DNA from: Alphaproteobacteria bacterium
GTDB lineage: Bacteria; Pseudomonadota; Alphaproteobacteria; UBA9219
NCBI GenBank assembly: GCA_028691835.1
Contig: JAQUYN010000014.1
Coordinates: forward strand, 5,173 to 44,018
Length of the DNA: 38,846 bases
Direction: 5' to 3'
The notes beneath the pieces were generated by a model that was not told where the DNA came from, ran no database searches, and saw only the letters and a list, made by a program, of their open reading frames with translations. This document shows, one piece after another, positions 22,313 through 33,258 of this stretch. How positions within the stretch are numbered: the first letter of the stretch is position 1; every line of letters starts with the position of its first letter. A program made the translations under genes and the position numbers.

Positions 22313-24697
22313 ATGAATATAAAATTGCAGACGCCCAAAAACACAGATTCTTCTGAGGGACAAGAAAACCCCAAAGCCAAGCGGCATAGACGTGGGCAGT
22401 TATTGAACAGTTCATCCCACCCCAACGTGCCAGAACAAATCATAAAAGATTTAGTTGCACGGGGCATTACTACTCAGGCTGAGTTGATTCTTGTTATGCA
22501 AAATCACAAGTATACGTATAGCTATGCAAAAGGTCAGGTGTACGCTTTCTTTTCTACTGGTACTGCTTCTGCAAGAACTTTAGCTATTATTGATGATGTG
22601 TGCGGCTATAGTACAGAGGGCGGTGTTATGCCTTTGGACAGGAAGTTAAGCGGACGTTCCCCGGTTGTTTTGTCGGACACCAATCTTTCCCAACACGTCG
22701 TTGAAGCGTTGGCCCGAAAAGGGATTGCGACTCAAAAAGATCTCGTTCTTGCTTTACAGTTGCATGGCTATAAGGCAAGCACGGCTACTTCACAAATATC
22801 GAAACTGTGTTCAGGAAGAAGTGTTTCTCCACGAGTCCAGACTATCATAAATGTCTTAACAGGCGATGTTTCAGCTGAGACGGGAATTCCTTCATTTGGA
22901 AGTCGTGGCGACCTTTTGTCGGGAAGTAAAATGTCTGTTGAAATTATCCAAGCTTTGGCAGAGCGAGGGATTATAACCCAGCGTGATTTAAGACTCGCGC
23001 TGAAGGGGAGCGGGTATTCCGAAAGCTCGTTAAAGATCAACATAGCTCGATTGTGTCACGGCGAAGACATTCTCCGGCGATTAGCCATTGCTATCGGCAC
23101 GCTAACAGGAACTTTGCCGGAAGGAGCGATGCCTCTACCAAGACAGAAAGTTAGAATGGCAGCGTCTGCGCCCAAAGGCATTAAGGCTGAGCGTAAGGAT
23201 CACAGAAGTTACATTGACATTATAAAATCTGCTTTTTCCGCAGGTGGTCTGGATGTTCAATTACAGGCCCATCCCTCCTCGCCAAAAGGACTTAGATCCT
23301 CTCTTGGTTTTACGAAACCATTTGCCCTTGATTCGTACAGAACGTTGAGGCCGTTCGTTTATGAACGGCTCGATAGTCAAGCGGAGTGGAAGGGGGATTG
23401 GTTTCGCTTCGATGTCAACTATAGAACAGAAGTTTCCAAGTTGCCAAAAATTAGCCATGAGGTTGAGAAGGAAATAGGACAATCAATCCGTTGTGAAACT
23501 GAGGCAATGATTGAAGCGTTTTGTTCAATACCTGCATCCTTGCGGGCCATACGATCCTTGTATCAAGCTTTTGTGACAAGGCCTGATTGCCTTGGGCACG
23601 TGGCTGTTCGTTACATAGGGAGAGACTCTGACGATCTTTTTCTTCCTTATCAAAGCGATCTTGCGCGGAGCAAGTTTTGCGAAATTGTTGAGTTGTGTGA
23701 TGATTTGTTAACGCCAGAGAAGGACCAGAGTGTTCCCCGCAAAGAAATACAGAAAAAACTCGTCAAAGAAATCTCTCGTTTTTATCCGCTCACAGAGTAT
23801 TGGCGCGAAATGCGGCAATCTCTAAAAGGGTATGTGGCTTGCCAAGAACTACGCCAAAAATATATGGGGGATGATGCGGTCGGCGTCTCGGCTATAACAG
23901 AAGATATAGGTATGCCGGTTCAGTGCTTAGCGTCGATTGCAGGCAGTATTTCTGAACGGATGGATAGCATTCAAGGTTTAAAAAGTCATTTAGTCAAAGT
24001 GCAACTTCCCGAAATACGTGATGTGGCCGTTCATTATGCTCAGACACACGATGAGGCCCTATGTATTTCCAGCCTTCTTGTATCTAAAATTATTCATCAT
24101 ACCGATAGGTGGGATTATACAAAAGATGGTCGGCTTATGCCCTTCGTTCAAAAGTATATCGTGCCTGTTATTACTGAGGCTTTTCTTGAGGAAAGTTTGC
24201 TTCCGGTTGCAATCTCTCAACATCATTTTCGTATCGCACAAGCTCAGGAGAAAATCTTTGTAAGGCAGGGGCCCCATTGCTCAAGGGAAGAGTTAGCTGC
24301 TGAGACAAAATTAACGCCACGGACTCTCGCTGTTCGTGAGGCGCGAAACATGGAGTTTATTCCGATCAATCAGGTAAACCCGCGAGAGTATGTAGATCAT
24401 GTTCCCTTGGACTTGACTTCAGACCCGGCGATGATTTTCGAAAAAACGGATTTGGACGCTTTGGTGAATCGAATAGTTCAGAATAAGGCGGAATCTGGAT
24501 TAACAGATCGTGAGGTCGATGTGTTGTGCTATCGTTTTGGCTGTGGTCATTCGGATGGAGAACCTATGACGTTAAGAGCCGTGAGTAATAAGATCAAAGT
24601 ATCGTACGAACTTGTTCGATTAGATGAAGATAACGCACAACGAAAGCTTCGCACGGGACCGTTGCGGCACGTGCTTTATGATTTATGCTATGGCTGA
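22313..24697 (+). CDS. Divergent sigma-70-like protein with three N-terminal repeats
   Basis: A 794-residue protein of unusual layout. Residues 38-98, 124-184 and 207-266 are three copies of an about 60-residue unit with the shared pattern L..[RK]GI.TQ.DL.LAL...Y, a small-residue turn, and a closing [CL]TG, each followed by a short E.G.MP-like spacer; the pattern resembles an XRE-type helix-turn-helix. From about 380 the order follows RpoD: a region 1.2-like helix (380-412), a region 2-like stretch (555-625), region 3 (629-676, EELAAETKLTPRTL) and region 4 (728-790, LTDREVDVLCYRFGCG then RAVSNKIKVSYELVR and AQRKLR). The YATWWIR promoter-melting motif is replaced by FVQKYIV. It could be an alternative sigma or an RNA polymerase-binding regulator. 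Alignment is by eye. Confidence 0.7.
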   Translation: MNIKLQTPKNTDSSEGQENPKAKRHRRGQLLNSSSHPNVPEQIIKDLVARGITTQAELILVMQNHKYTYSYAKGQVYAFFSTGTASARTLAIIDDVCGYSTEGGVMPLDRKLSGRSPVVLSDTNLSQHVVEALARKGIATQKDLVLALQLHGYKASTATSQISKLCSGRSVSPRVQTIINVLTGDVSAETGIPSFGSRGDLLSGSKMSVEIIQALAERGIITQRDLRLALKGSGYSESSLKINIARLCHGEDILRRLAIAIGTLTGTLPEGAMPLPRQKVRMAASAPKGIKAERKDHRSYIDIIKSAFSAGGLDVQLQAHPSSPKGLRSSLGFTKPFALDSYRTLRPFVYERLDSQAEWKGDWFRFDVNYRTEVSKLPKISHEVEKEIGQSIRCETEAMIEAFCSIPASLRAIRSLYQAFVTRPDCLGHVAVRYIGRDSDDLFLPYQSDLARSKFCEIVELCDDLLTPEKDQSVPRKEIQKKLVKEISRFYPLTEYWREMRQSLKGYVACQELRQKYMGDDAVGVSAITEDIGMPVQCLASIAGSISERMDSIQGLKSHLVKVQLPEIRDVAVHYAQTHDEALCISSLLVSKIIHHTDRWDYTKDGRLMPFVQKYIVPVITEAFLEESLLPVAISQHHFRIAQAQEKIFVRQGPHCSREELAAETKLTPRTLAVREARNMEFIPINQVNPREYVDHVPLDLTSDPAMIFEKTDLDALVNRIVQNKAESGLTDREVDVLCYRFGCGHSDGEPMTLRAVSNKIKVSYELVRLDEDNAQRKLRTGPLRHVLYDLCYG

Positions 24698-26122
24698 TTA
24701 AGACGAACGCTTCGCGACGGATCGAGGTCGACGCAGGAAAGCTGGTAAGTTCTCGCCAAAAGCTGCAGTTGTTTCAGTCATTGGTGACTCATGAATGCTT
24801 GCTCGCGGTGCTCGGACGGCTTCCACTTCGCCCGGATGAGGAACATGACGTGGCGATTCAAAGACGCGATTTTCTTGAATTTCTTGTTCCGGTTTTGGCT
24901 CACGACGATTGCGTCCGCGATTTTGACCTGAGCGTTGGCGTGATGACAATGTTTTGGCTCGTCTTGAGATGCTTTCATCGGGCTGCGGGAGGTTCGGAAT
25001 AATCCCGCGATTAATTTCTTTTTTGATCAGGGCTTCAATGGCTGAGACAAGCTTACTCTCCTCTGGTGTGACGAGAGTTACTGCTGTACCTGTTTTGCCC
25101 GCCCGCCCAGTTCGCCCGATACGATGAACGTAATCTTCGGCATTAAACGGAACGTCATAGTTAAAGACGTGGCTTACATCCGCGATATCAAGACCTCGTG
25201 CGGCGACATCTGAGCAAACCAAAAGCGAAATCTCGCCGTTACGGAAAGCATTGAGTGTGTCCGTGCGTGTGGATTGTGTAAGGTCGCCATGCAGCGCTCC
25301 AGCGTTAAACCCGTGTTTGGTCAGAGATTTTTGAAGAAGAGCGACATCGCGTTTGCGATTGCAGAAGATAAAAGCATTCGCAACATTTTGCTCACGAAGC
25401 AAATGTCTCAAGGCTTCTCGCTTTTGCCAATCATTCGTGCTTGGCAAGTCAATCAGGGAGTGTTGAATGTTCACGCCTGTACTGGCGGGCGGCGATACTG
25501 TAACCGTTTTGGGGTTGCTCAGGAAACGATCTGCCAACTTGCGGATTTCCGGTGGCATGGTGGCTGAGAAAAAGAGTGTTTGACGCATAGGGGGTAAAAG
25601 ACCCGCGATTTTCTCGATATCAGGAATGAACCCCATGTCCAACATGCGATCAGCTTCATCGATCACAAAGATTTTGATGTCATTGAGCATGATACGCCCA
25701 CGTTCGAACAAGTCGATGAGGCGACCAGGAGTGGCAATAAGAACATCAACGCCACGTTCAAGATTCTTGATTTGCGGGTCCATATTCTCGCCACCAATCA
25801 GCAAAGCCATGCTCAGGCCTGTGTGATATTTTCCGTATAGGCGGAAGTTCTCGGCGACTTGTGTGGCGAGTTCGCGTGTTGGCTCAAGGATAAGGGATCG
25901 TGGCATGCGCGCACGTGCGCGACCTGATGCCAAGATTTCAATCATGGGCAGAGTAAAGCCCGCCGTTTTTCCAGTTCCGGTTTGTGCGCAACCAAGCACG
26001 TCCCTCATTTGAAGGACATAAGGGATGGCTTGTTCTTGAATGGGTGTTGGGGTTGTGTAGCCGACGTCTTCAATGGCCTTGAGGGTTTCGTCGCTTAATC
26101 CCAGATCTGTGAATGTTGTCAC
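24698..26122 (-). CDS. DEAD-box RNA helicase, RhlE-like
   Basis: A 474-residue ATP-dependent RNA helicase. The Q motif (GYTTPTPIQEQAIP), motif I (AQTGTGKT), PTRELA, TPGRL, DEAD (VIDEADRMLDMGF), SAT (FFSATMP), and motifs IV-VI (IFCNRKR, DVAARGLDI, HRIGRTGRAG) are all present. The core covers about residues 1-370. A basic, glutamine- and arginine-rich C-terminal tail (about 380-474) would bind RNA. It acts in RNA unwinding during ribosome assembly or decay. The match is to the RhlE/RhlB group, so no symbol is assigned. Its stop directly abuts the stop of the sigma-like gene. Confidence 0.92.
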   Translation of the reverse strand: MTTFTDLGLSDETLKAIEDVGYTTPTPIQEQAIPYVLQMRDVLGCAQTGTGKTAGFTLPMIEILASGRARARMPRSLILEPTRELATQVAENFRLYGKYHTGLSMALLIGGENMDPQIKNLERGVDVLIATPGRLIDLFERGRIMLNDIKIFVIDEADRMLDMGFIPDIEKIAGLLPPMRQTLFFSATMPPEIRKLADRFLSNPKTVTVSPPASTGVNIQHSLIDLPSTNDWQKREALRHLLREQNVANAFIFCNRKRDVALLQKSLTKHGFNAGALHGDLTQSTRTDTLNAFRNGEISLLVCSDVAARGLDIADVSHVFNYDVPFNAEDYVHRIGRTGRAGKTGTAVTLVTPEESKLVSAIEALIKKEINRGIIPNLPQPDESISRRAKTLSSRQRSGQNRGRNRREPKPEQEIQENRVFESPRHVPHPGEVEAVRAPRASIHESPMTETTAAFGENLPAFLRRPRSVAKRSS

Positions 26123-26263
26123 GTTCTACTATTACTCTATCATTTATTACCTTGCGTTGAGACTCCATTAGTCCTTTTTACTACCAAAAGCAAATATCAA
26201 TTTTGCACAAAGCCTTAATGTGCCTTATCTGTCAAAGGATTCAGGGTGTTAATGATAAAATGG

Positions 26264-28924
26264 TTAAGCCAACGGTAGTGAAAAAGTGATTTTAGCCCCG
26301 CCTGTGGGGCGGTTTTCAGCCCAAATTCGCCCCCCATGAAGACGTACAATTCCTGCAGAGATCGTAAGGCCGAGGCCGAAGCTTTTGTTGTTTTGACCAT
26401 CCGATAGAGCAAAAAACTTGTCAAAGATTTTGGCTTCTGTTCCATCTGGGAAACCAGTTCCTTCATCTTCAACACTGATGAATATCGCGCCGTCTTTGCG
26501 AATGGCGGAGATGGTAATCTCACCTTCGGGTGGTGAGAACCGCGAAGCATTTTCAAGCAAGTTAATGATCAGTTGTTCAATCAGTTCCGCATCCACGAGG
26601 ACATCAGGAATATCACTTGGGATCGTAAGTCTAACGGGATGCCTTTGGATTGTTGATTTTGCACGTTCGATTGATGTTTTAATTCTCTCAAGCAGAGAAG
26701 ACGGTAGGCGGTTGGTTTGATAAGTCCCGCTTTCTAGTGAATTGATGTCAATGATTTGCCCCACAATGTTTTTGAGGTGATGCGCGTGTTCGTTAAAGGA
26801 AAGTACCATTTTTTCTGATATATCAGGTGCGTTGAGTTCCGATTTGTTACTCAAAAGAGAACTGATTGAGTTCTGTATCGCTTGAAAGGGAGCATCTGGC
26901 TTATCGCTGAAGGCTGATAAAAGTGAAGCCCGCAATTTTTTGTTTTCATTTTCGACTACAACTTGCTGGGCTATTTCGCCAGCACGTACGCGTTCAAGTG
27001 CTGAGGCTAACAGACTTGCAAGTGTTTCCATGGAACTCACTTCGTCGAATGTAAAGATACGATCCGGTTGTTGGGGGATTATGCCTAAAACGCCAATTGC
27101 GCCGTCGCTTGTTGTGAGCGGGAGGTATAATCCACTTGCACTCGGCATTGTTGATGTGCCATGTCCTGCATTTTTTGAGCTTTCAAAGCACCACTGTAAG
27201 GCCCCAAAATCTTTGTAATAGCTCGTTTCTGGTATATCCCCGACAATGGCCGAAAGGTGACCTTCTTGGTTTGTCATCCAGATCGTGACAATCACATCAT
27301 GTGTTTTAGTTAGATAGGCAGAAATCACTTCGGAAACAGGAAAGCGGCCCCGTGAAGCTGTTAGTTTTTGTGTGAGTTCATAAAGAGCGCGCATGCGCTC
27401 TTCGCGAATACGTGACGAAATAGCCTGTGTTTTCAGCCGTGAGGATTGTCGCGCTACGGCAAAACCTGTAATCAACATGACAAGGAACGTCATGAGATAG
27501 GCGCGTTCATCGGTAACGTGAAAATAGTGAGACGATGCAAAAAAGATGTTGAAAGACGATGCCGCGAGAAGCGCATAAAACAGTGCTGGTCCCAATCCCA
27601 AGTTTTCAGCGACAAGAACGATTCCGGCAAGATAGAGAAGTGCTTGATCGGTACTCGTGATCAGTGATGAAAGATAAAGACCAGGAATTGTAAAGCCGAC
27701 GACAACCAGAAAGGAGATGAGGTAATTTAATGGTCTAAGGTCAGTTAAGGCTGAATGTTTTTGTTGGTTTAAATCTGGGTTGTTTGGGTCTTCTGTGACG
27801 ACAATAACATCGATATTGCCGCTTGATTTGATAATGCGGTTTACCAAAAGTCCATCGAAGAAGCTGTGGACAGACAATGTATTGCTTTTGCCTACGATAA
27901 TTTTTGTTATTTTATTTTTTTTCGCATAGCTCATAATTTCGTCGTGCAGATCATCTCCGTGCAACGTCACCATCTTGCCGTCTAAGCGGCTGACCATTCG
28001 TTCAAGGAGTTCAATCGCACTTCGATTGTTTTTATTTGTTTGAGATTGGGGATCGCCTTTTTCAATGTAGAGGGCTGTCCATGGCGTTTTTAACGCAGAG
28101 GCCATGCGTTTGGCAGAGCGTATGAGCTTGGCGGAATGTTTGTCTGGGCCAACACAAACAAGGATCTTATCGGAAACGGGCGCACGTCCTAATGTTTCAT
28201 GTAAGGGGTCGCGTTCTGCATCCACGCGCTCGGCCGTTCTGCGTAATGCAATTTGGCGTAGGGCATTGAGATTTTCTTTTTTAAAGAAATTATCTGCAGC
28301 TCTGCGGTTGGCTCCCGGTGCAACATAGACATTGCCCTCGTGTAAGCGCTTAAGTAAATCGTCCGAGTCAATATCAACCAGAACGATATCGTCGGCCATA
28401 TCAAAAATAGAATCGGGAACTGTCTCCTTGACCCAGACGCCTGTGGTGCTGGCGATAAGATCGCTGAGGCTTTCGATGTGTTGAACATTCAGTGTTGTAA
28501 AAACATTGATGCCAGCGTCCAAAAGTTCCATCACGTCATTCCATCGTTTGGGGTGGCGTGATCCGGGAGTGTTTGTATGTGCGAGTTCATCGACAAGGAC
28601 GGTGTGGGGCTTAAGCGTTAAGGCTTTGTCGAGGTCAAGCTCGTTGATTAATAGGCCACGATAGGGAATGGCAATGGGGTTAATTATGGGGATGTCTTTG
28701 GCAAGTTCTTCCGTGTGTGGGCGTTGATGCGTTTCAATGATGCCTATAACTGTATCAAGTCCCTGAGCGCGAAGCTCTTGAGCCGCAGACAGCATACTGT
28801 ACGTTTTGCCAACACCTGCGCTGCTTCCGAAAAAGATTTTGAGTTTACCATGACCTGCTTTCTTGCTTTCTTCATCAGCCAAAGAAAGAAGGTCATCGGG
28901 GGATGGTCTGCTTTCTTCTCTCAT
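26264..28924 (-). CDS. kdpD: KdpD sensor protein lacking the phospho-acceptor histidine
   Basis: An 886-residue KdpD. Domains in order: KdpD ATP-binding domain (1-235; Walker A GSSAGVGKT at 33-41, VDELAHTNTPGSRHPKRW), USP-like domain (about 250-380), four membrane helices (about 398-495), GAF-like domain (about 515-645), then the kinase part. The ATPase domain is intact: NLLENASRFSP (788-798), EDEGTGFP and GLGL. The dimerisation helix aligns LRASLLSAFS with E. coli LRNALLASLS, but the following HDLRTPL is DKPDAPF, so the acceptor histidine is D674. Autophosphorylation in the normal way looks impossible, and no kdpE follows. Its ATG overlaps the kdpC stop. Confidence 0.9.
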   Translation of the reverse strand: MREESRPSPDDLLSLADEESKKAGHGKLKIFFGSSAGVGKTYSMLSAAQELRAQGLDTVIGIIETHQRPHTEELAKDIPIINPIAIPYRGLLINELDLDKALTLKPHTVLVDELAHTNTPGSRHPKRWNDVMELLDAGINVFTTLNVQHIESLSDLIASTTGVWVKETVPDSIFDMADDIVLVDIDSDDLLKRLHEGNVYVAPGANRRAADNFFKKENLNALRQIALRRTAERVDAERDPLHETLGRAPVSDKILVCVGPDKHSAKLIRSAKRMASALKTPWTALYIEKGDPQSQTNKNNRSAIELLERMVSRLDGKMVTLHGDDLHDEIMSYAKKNKITKIIVGKSNTLSVHSFFDGLLVNRIIKSSGNIDVIVVTEDPNNPDLNQQKHSALTDLRPLNYLISFLVVVGFTIPGLYLSSLITSTDQALLYLAGIVLVAENLGLGPALFYALLAASSFNIFFASSHYFHVTDERAYLMTFLVMLITGFAVARQSSRLKTQAISSRIREERMRALYELTQKLTASRGRFPVSEVISAYLTKTHDVIVTIWMTNQEGHLSAIVGDIPETSYYKDFGALQWCFESSKNAGHGTSTMPSASGLYLPLTTSDGAIGVLGIIPQQPDRIFTFDEVSSMETLASLLASALERVRAGEIAQQVVVENENKKLRASLLSAFSDKPDAPFQAIQNSISSLLSNKSELNAPDISEKMVLSFNEHAHHLKNIVGQIIDINSLESGTYQTNRLPSSLLERIKTSIERAKSTIQRHPVRLTIPSDIPDVLVDAELIEQLIINLLENASRFSPPEGEITISAIRKDGAIFISVEDEGTGFPDGTEAKIFDKFFALSDGQNNKSFGLGLTISAGIVRLHGGRIWAENRPTGGAKITFSLPLA

Positions 28925-29499
28925 AGATCACCAAGTATCTGGTGAGCAAGGTCGAGGTTGAGTAGCAAAACATTGACTCGCGCTTCGCCAATAAAACCAA
29001 AGGTGCGCGTTTGCGTGTGCTTATCGATCAGGTCGAGAAGCTCTTGTGGTTGGATTCGTCTAGCCTTGGCAATACGATTAACCTGTGTGCGTGCGGCGGC
29101 CGGAGAAATGTCGGGGTCAAGACCACTTGCTGAGGATGTAATGAGATCAATAGGAATCAGCGACTCTATCGTTGTATTCTTGCGCAGGGCTAGTGTTCGT
29201 CCACGCAAGCTTTCAATAAGAAATGGGTTGGCCGGGCTTAAATGACTGCCACTTGATCCTAGAAATTGATAAGGCTCGCTTGGCGTTGCCGATGGCCGTG
29301 ACCAAAAATATTTGTCGGATACAAATCTCTGTGCAATGAGTTCGGATCCAATGACCTGTCCTTTGGCATAGATAAGACTGCCGTTAGCTTGTTTGTGGAA
29401 CAAAGCTTGCCCGACCAACCAAACGGATGCGGGATATAGGCCCCCCAACAGAAGCGTCATGAAGGCTAAAATACGTAGAGATGTGATCATTGAAATCAT
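28921..29499 (-). CDS. kdpC: K(+)-transporting ATPase subunit KdpC
   Basis: A 192-residue single-span subunit of the high-affinity KdpFABC potassium pump. The N-terminal membrane helix ([23 protein letters not shown] pattern, residues 8-30) is followed by a periplasmic domain with the family motifs [26 protein letters not shown] and [12 protein letters not shown]. It stabilises the complex and promotes ATP binding by KdpB. The length is typical. Its start overlaps the kdpB stop and its stop overlaps the kdpD start, both as ATGA. Confidence 0.95.
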   Translation of the reverse strand: MISMITSLRILAFMTLLLGGLYPASVWLVGQALFHKQANGSLIYAKGQVIGSELIAQRFVSDKYFWSRPSATPSEPYQFLGSSGSHLSPANPFLIESLRGRTLALRKNTTIESLIPIDLITSSASGLDPDISPAAARTQVNRIAKARRIQPQELLDLIDKHTQTRTFGFIGEARVNVLLLNLDLAHQILGDL

Positions 29500-31568
29500 A
29501 GGCTGTAGATCCCCATGATAAGTGATAAGAGCGTATCTATTGCCTTAATGCCAATAAAAGGCACGATGATCCCACCAAGGCCATACACAAGAAGATTGCG
29601 GCGCAAAAGGCGATCCGCGCCAATCGGGCGATAGGTTACACCACGCATTGCTAGCGGAATGAGGATGATGATGATCAAAGCATTGAAGATAAGTGAACTC
29701 AGTATGGCATTGTGAGGATTGGAAAGCCCCATCACGTTCAGCTGAGCCATGCCTGGGTTTGTTCCAACGAAGACAGCGGGGAGGATTGCAAAATACTTGG
29801 CAATGTCGTTGGCAAGGCTAAAGGTTGTTAGTGACCCGCGAGTCATCAATAGCTGTTTGCCAATTTCAACAACCTCAATTAATTTGGTTGGGTTTGAGTC
29901 AAGGTCAATCATGTTTGCTGCTTCTTTGGCAGCCTGTGTTCCACTATTCATGGCTACGGCGACATCGGCTTGCGCAAGCGCTGGCGCATCGTTGGTGCCA
30001 TCGCCTACCATTGCAACAAGTTCACCGGATTCTTGCATTTTACGAATATAATTTAATTTTGTTTCTGGTGTAGCTTGAGCAATGAAGTCATCAACACCAG
30101 CTTCGGCAGCGATGGCTGCCGCAGTAAGTGGATTGTCGCCTGTGACCATGACACTTTTAATGCCCATGGCGCGAAGTGAAACAAGACGCTCCTTTATGCC
30201 TGTCTTTACGATGTCTTTGAGCTGGATCACACCGAGGATTGAGGCATTCTCAGCAACCATGAGGGGCGTGCCACCTTGACGGGCAATCATTTCAATGGCG
30301 CGATTCATATCATCGGGAATTGTGCCCCCAAGTTTCTGAACATGATCCTTGATGGCATCACCTGCGCCCTTGAGTATTGCTCGATTGCCAATGGCAATGC
30401 CGCTAATGCGTGTATCGGCAGCAAATGGTATAAACGTTGTGTTAGGCTCTGCTATCGGAGGCTCCACATTATATTGCTTATTTGCTAATTCAACGATGCT
30501 TTTCCCTTCTGGCGTTTCATCGGCAAGAGATGCCAATAAGGCGGCTTTAACAAGTTGAATGGGCGAGACGCCTGCGGCAGAAATGAAGGCAACTGCTTGG
30601 CGATTGCCGAGTGTGATCGTCCCCGTTTTGTCGAGCAAGAGAACATTCACATCACCAGCGGCCTCAACGGCGCGTCCAGAGCTTGCAATAACATTGGCGC
30701 TCATCAATCGGTTCATGCCTGCAATACCAATGGCGGAAAGAAGACCACTGATTGTGGTCGGGGCGATGCAGACAAAAAGGGAAATAAGGACAACGATGTC
30801 GAGAGGCTGGCCTATTCCTGTGCGCGATGTTGTGTAGAGCGAGAAGGGGAGAAGCGTTGCGCAAGAGATAACAAAGATGATGGTCATTGTTGAAAGGAGG
30901 AGGCTAAGAGCAACTTCATTCGGTGTCTTCTGACGCTTGGCCCCTTCGACCATGGCGATCATTTTATCGAGATAGCTTTCCCCAGGATTTGTTGTGATCT
31001 TGACAATGATCCAGTCGGACAGGACTCGCGTGCCACCTGTAACGGCATCGCGGTCGCCGCCGGATTCACGAATGACGGGAGCGCTTTCGCCTGTAATGGC
31101 GCTTTCATCGACTGTGGCTATGCCTTTGACAACCATGCCATCGGCAGGCACATAATCGCCAGTTTGTATAAGAATAAGATCGTCTATTTTCAAGTTTTGT
31201 GCAGGGGTGAGCTTAAACGTGGTTGTGTCTTCGATGCGGGTTAACAGCTTGGCAGAAATGTCTTGTCGTGCGTGCTTCATGCTTGAGGCTTGGGCTTTGC
31301 CTCGTTCTTCGGCAAAGGCTTCCGCAAAGTTGGCAAAGAGAACCGTAAACCAAATCGTCAATGCGACGAGCGCTGTGAAAGTTGTATTGGGGCCACCGAA
31401 GTTCACAAGAAAATCAAGCGTTGTTAGAATTGCACTCACGTAAATAACGAACATTACGGGATTGCGAACTTGGTTGACTGGTGTAAGGCGTCGTAAGGCT
31501 GTTTTGATGCTTGTCAGAATCTTGTCTGTGGTTTTTGTGCCGGTGTTGGAGTGCTTGGTTTGTGTCAT
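29496..31568 (-). CDS. kdpB: K(+)-transporting ATPase subunit KdpB
   Basis: A 690-residue P-type ATPase, the energy-coupling subunit of KdpFABC. The phosphorylation site is D313 in LLDKTGTIT. The actuator motif TGES is at 159-162, and [16 protein letters not shown] forms the hinge. The regulatory serine is in ITGESAPV. The membrane helices M1-M7 are in the expected places. The length is similar to E. coli KdpB (682). The ATGA overlap with kdpC and the 4-bp gap after kdpA indicate one message. Confidence 0.96.
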   Translation of the reverse strand: MTQTKHSNTGTKTTDKILTSIKTALRRLTPVNQVRNPVMFVIYVSAILTTLDFLVNFGGPNTTFTALVALTIWFTVLFANFAEAFAEERGKAQASSMKHARQDISAKLLTRIEDTTTFKLTPAQNLKIDDLILIQTGDYVPADGMVVKGIATVDESAITGESAPVIRESGGDRDAVTGGTRVLSDWIIVKITTNPGESYLDKMIAMVEGAKRQKTPNEVALSLLLSTMTIIFVISCATLLPFSLYTTSRTGIGQPLDIVVLISLFVCIAPTTISGLLSAIGIAGMNRLMSANVIASSGRAVEAAGDVNVLLLDKTGTITLGNRQAVAFISAAGVSPIQLVKAALLASLADETPEGKSIVELANKQYNVEPPIAEPNTTFIPFAADTRISGIAIGNRAILKGAGDAIKDHVQKLGGTIPDDMNRAIEMIARQGGTPLMVAENASILGVIQLKDIVKTGIKERLVSLRAMGIKSVMVTGDNPLTAAAIAAEAGVDDFIAQATPETKLNYIRKMQESGELVAMVGDGTNDAPALAQADVAVAMNSGTQAAKEAANMIDLDSNPTKLIEVVEIGKQLLMTRGSLTTFSLANDIAKYFAILPAVFVGTNPGMAQLNVMGLSNPHNAILSSLIFNALIIIILIPLAMRGVTYRPIGADRLLRRNLLVYGLGGIIVPFIGIKAIDTLLSLIMGIYSL

Positions 31569-31572
31569 GGTT

Positions 31573-33258
31573 TTACCTCGCCGCCATCAAATGAAAATGT
31601 TCAGCCATGGGGCCAAAGGTAAGGGCGGGAATGTAAGTAAGAACGCCGACAAGAACGATGACGCCCATTAACAAGATAGCAAAAAGAAAGGATGTCGTGT
31701 TGAGGGTCCCTTGCGAGGGTGGGACCGCAATCTTGCCGCTCATCGACCCCGCAATTGCGAGAATGGGAAGAATGATACCAAAGCGACCGAGCAGCATACA
31801 AAAGCCCAAAATCAAATTAAAATAGGGCGTATTTGTTCCCATTCCGCCCAGAGCGCTTCCGTTATTGTTGCTGGCAGAGGAGAAGGCATAAAGAAGTTCG
31901 GTAAAACTTTGAGCCCCAATATTTACCGTTTGCGCGTGGCCTGCGGTTGCTACGACAGATACGGCTGTACAAAGCAAGGTTGTCATCACAGGGATCAGGA
32001 TGATGAGCGAGGCCATTTTCATTTCAAAGACGCCGATTTTTTTGCCGAGGTATTCTGGCGTGCGTCCAATCATTAATCCTGCAATAAAAACTGTCAGCAT
32101 AACATAGACCAAGATTCCATAAAGGCCTGAACCAGCGCCGCCAAAGATAATCTCGCCAAACTGGATGAGTATGAGTGGAACGAGGCTTCCCAGCGGCATA
32201 AAAGAATCCAAAGTCGTATTTGTTGATCCGCTTGCTGCTGCTGTTGTTAGGCTAGCCCACAAAGCAGAGCCCGTTGCGCCAAAGCGAACTTCTTTCCCTT
32301 CCATGTTGCCAAGGATTTGATCGATGCCCATCGTATTAAGAATTGGGTTTCCTTGTTGTTCGGTATAAACGAGCCACAACATAAGGGGTAGGAAAATGGC
32401 GAACATTGTGAACAAAAGCGTTTTGGCTTGTCGCATTTGACCCGTCATCTTGCCAAAACAAATTGGGGCCGAGGCTGGGATCAATATGATCGCGAGCATT
32501 TGGACGAAGTTACTAAGTGGCGTTGGGTTTTCAAACGGGTGAGCCGCATTAGCCGCGAAGTAACCACCACCATTGGTCCCCAGCTGTTTGATCGCTATTT
32601 GTGAGGCAACGGGTCCTGTCATCAGGGAATGAGTCGTGCCATCGCTTAGTGTTTGAAAGGGAATGGTTTCGCCGAAGCTTTGCACTATGCCCTGAGAAAC
32701 ATAGAAAAGAGCAAAGAGCGCGGAAAAGGGCAGAAGGAGATAGATTACACCCCGTGTTAGATCAACCCAGAAATTCCCGATTGTTCCTGTTTTTTCAGCA
32801 GATAGGCCTCTAATGAAGGCTGCCATTACGGCAAGCCCAACGGCAGCGGACAGAAAATTCTGAACGGCGATACCCAACATTTGGCTTGTTGTTGCTATGG
32901 TCGTTTCCGGTGTATTGGGTTGCCAGTTTGTGTTGGTTACAAAGCTGCTTGCCGCATTGAATGCGAGATCAAAGGAAACGTTGGGGTAAGATTGACCCGT
33001 GAGAATTGCAAAAAGGACGACTATGCTTGTCAGTGAAAAGGCTAGAACGCTTTTCGTATAGTTTGCGGAATTCATTGATTGCGTTGCGTTGATTCCGCAG
33101 TACCGATAAATCACACATTCATACTTGGAAAGGAATGTTGCGCGCCCATCATAAATCGCGGCCATATACAGGCCAACGGGACGGATAAGGGCAACTAAAA
33201 CCAGAAGGAAGAAGACAATCTGGAACCATGCGGCAGAAGAGGCGGGAGCAGCGATCAT
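31573..33258 (-). CDS. kdpA: K(+)-transporting ATPase subunit KdpA
   Basis: A 561-residue potassium-binding subunit homologous to SKT-type channels. Ten or so hydrophobic segments are seen. Selectivity-filter loops are recognisable: [30 protein letters not shown]-type sequence (a pore loop), and [13 protein letters not shown]. It admits K+ and passes it to KdpB. The length matches E. coli KdpA (557). The start is fixed by the ATGA overlap with the tiny kdpF gene and by the N-terminal homology. Confidence 0.95.
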   Translation of the reverse strand: MIAAPASSAAWFQIVFFLLVLVALIRPVGLYMAAIYDGRATFLSKYECVIYRYCGINATQSMNSANYTKSVLAFSLTSIVVLFAILTGQSYPNVSFDLAFNAASSFVTNTNWQPNTPETTIATTSQMLGIAVQNFLSAAVGLAVMAAFIRGLSAEKTGTIGNFWVDLTRGVIYLLLPFSALFALFYVSQGIVQSFGETIPFQTLSDGTTHSLMTGPVASQIAIKQLGTNGGGYFAANAAHPFENPTPLSNFVQMLAIILIPASAPICFGKMTGQMRQAKTLLFTMFAIFLPLMLWLVYTEQQGNPILNTMGIDQILGNMEGKEVRFGATGSALWASLTTAAASGSTNTTLDSFMPLGSLVPLILIQFGEIIFGGAGSGLYGILVYVMLTVFIAGLMIGRTPEYLGKKIGVFEMKMASLIILIPVMTTLLCTAVSVVATAGHAQTVNIGAQSFTELLYAFSSASNNNGSALGGMGTNTPYFNLILGFCMLLGRFGIILPILAIAGSMSGKIAVPPSQGTLNTTSFLFAILLMGVIVLVGVLTYIPALTFGPMAEHFHLMAAR

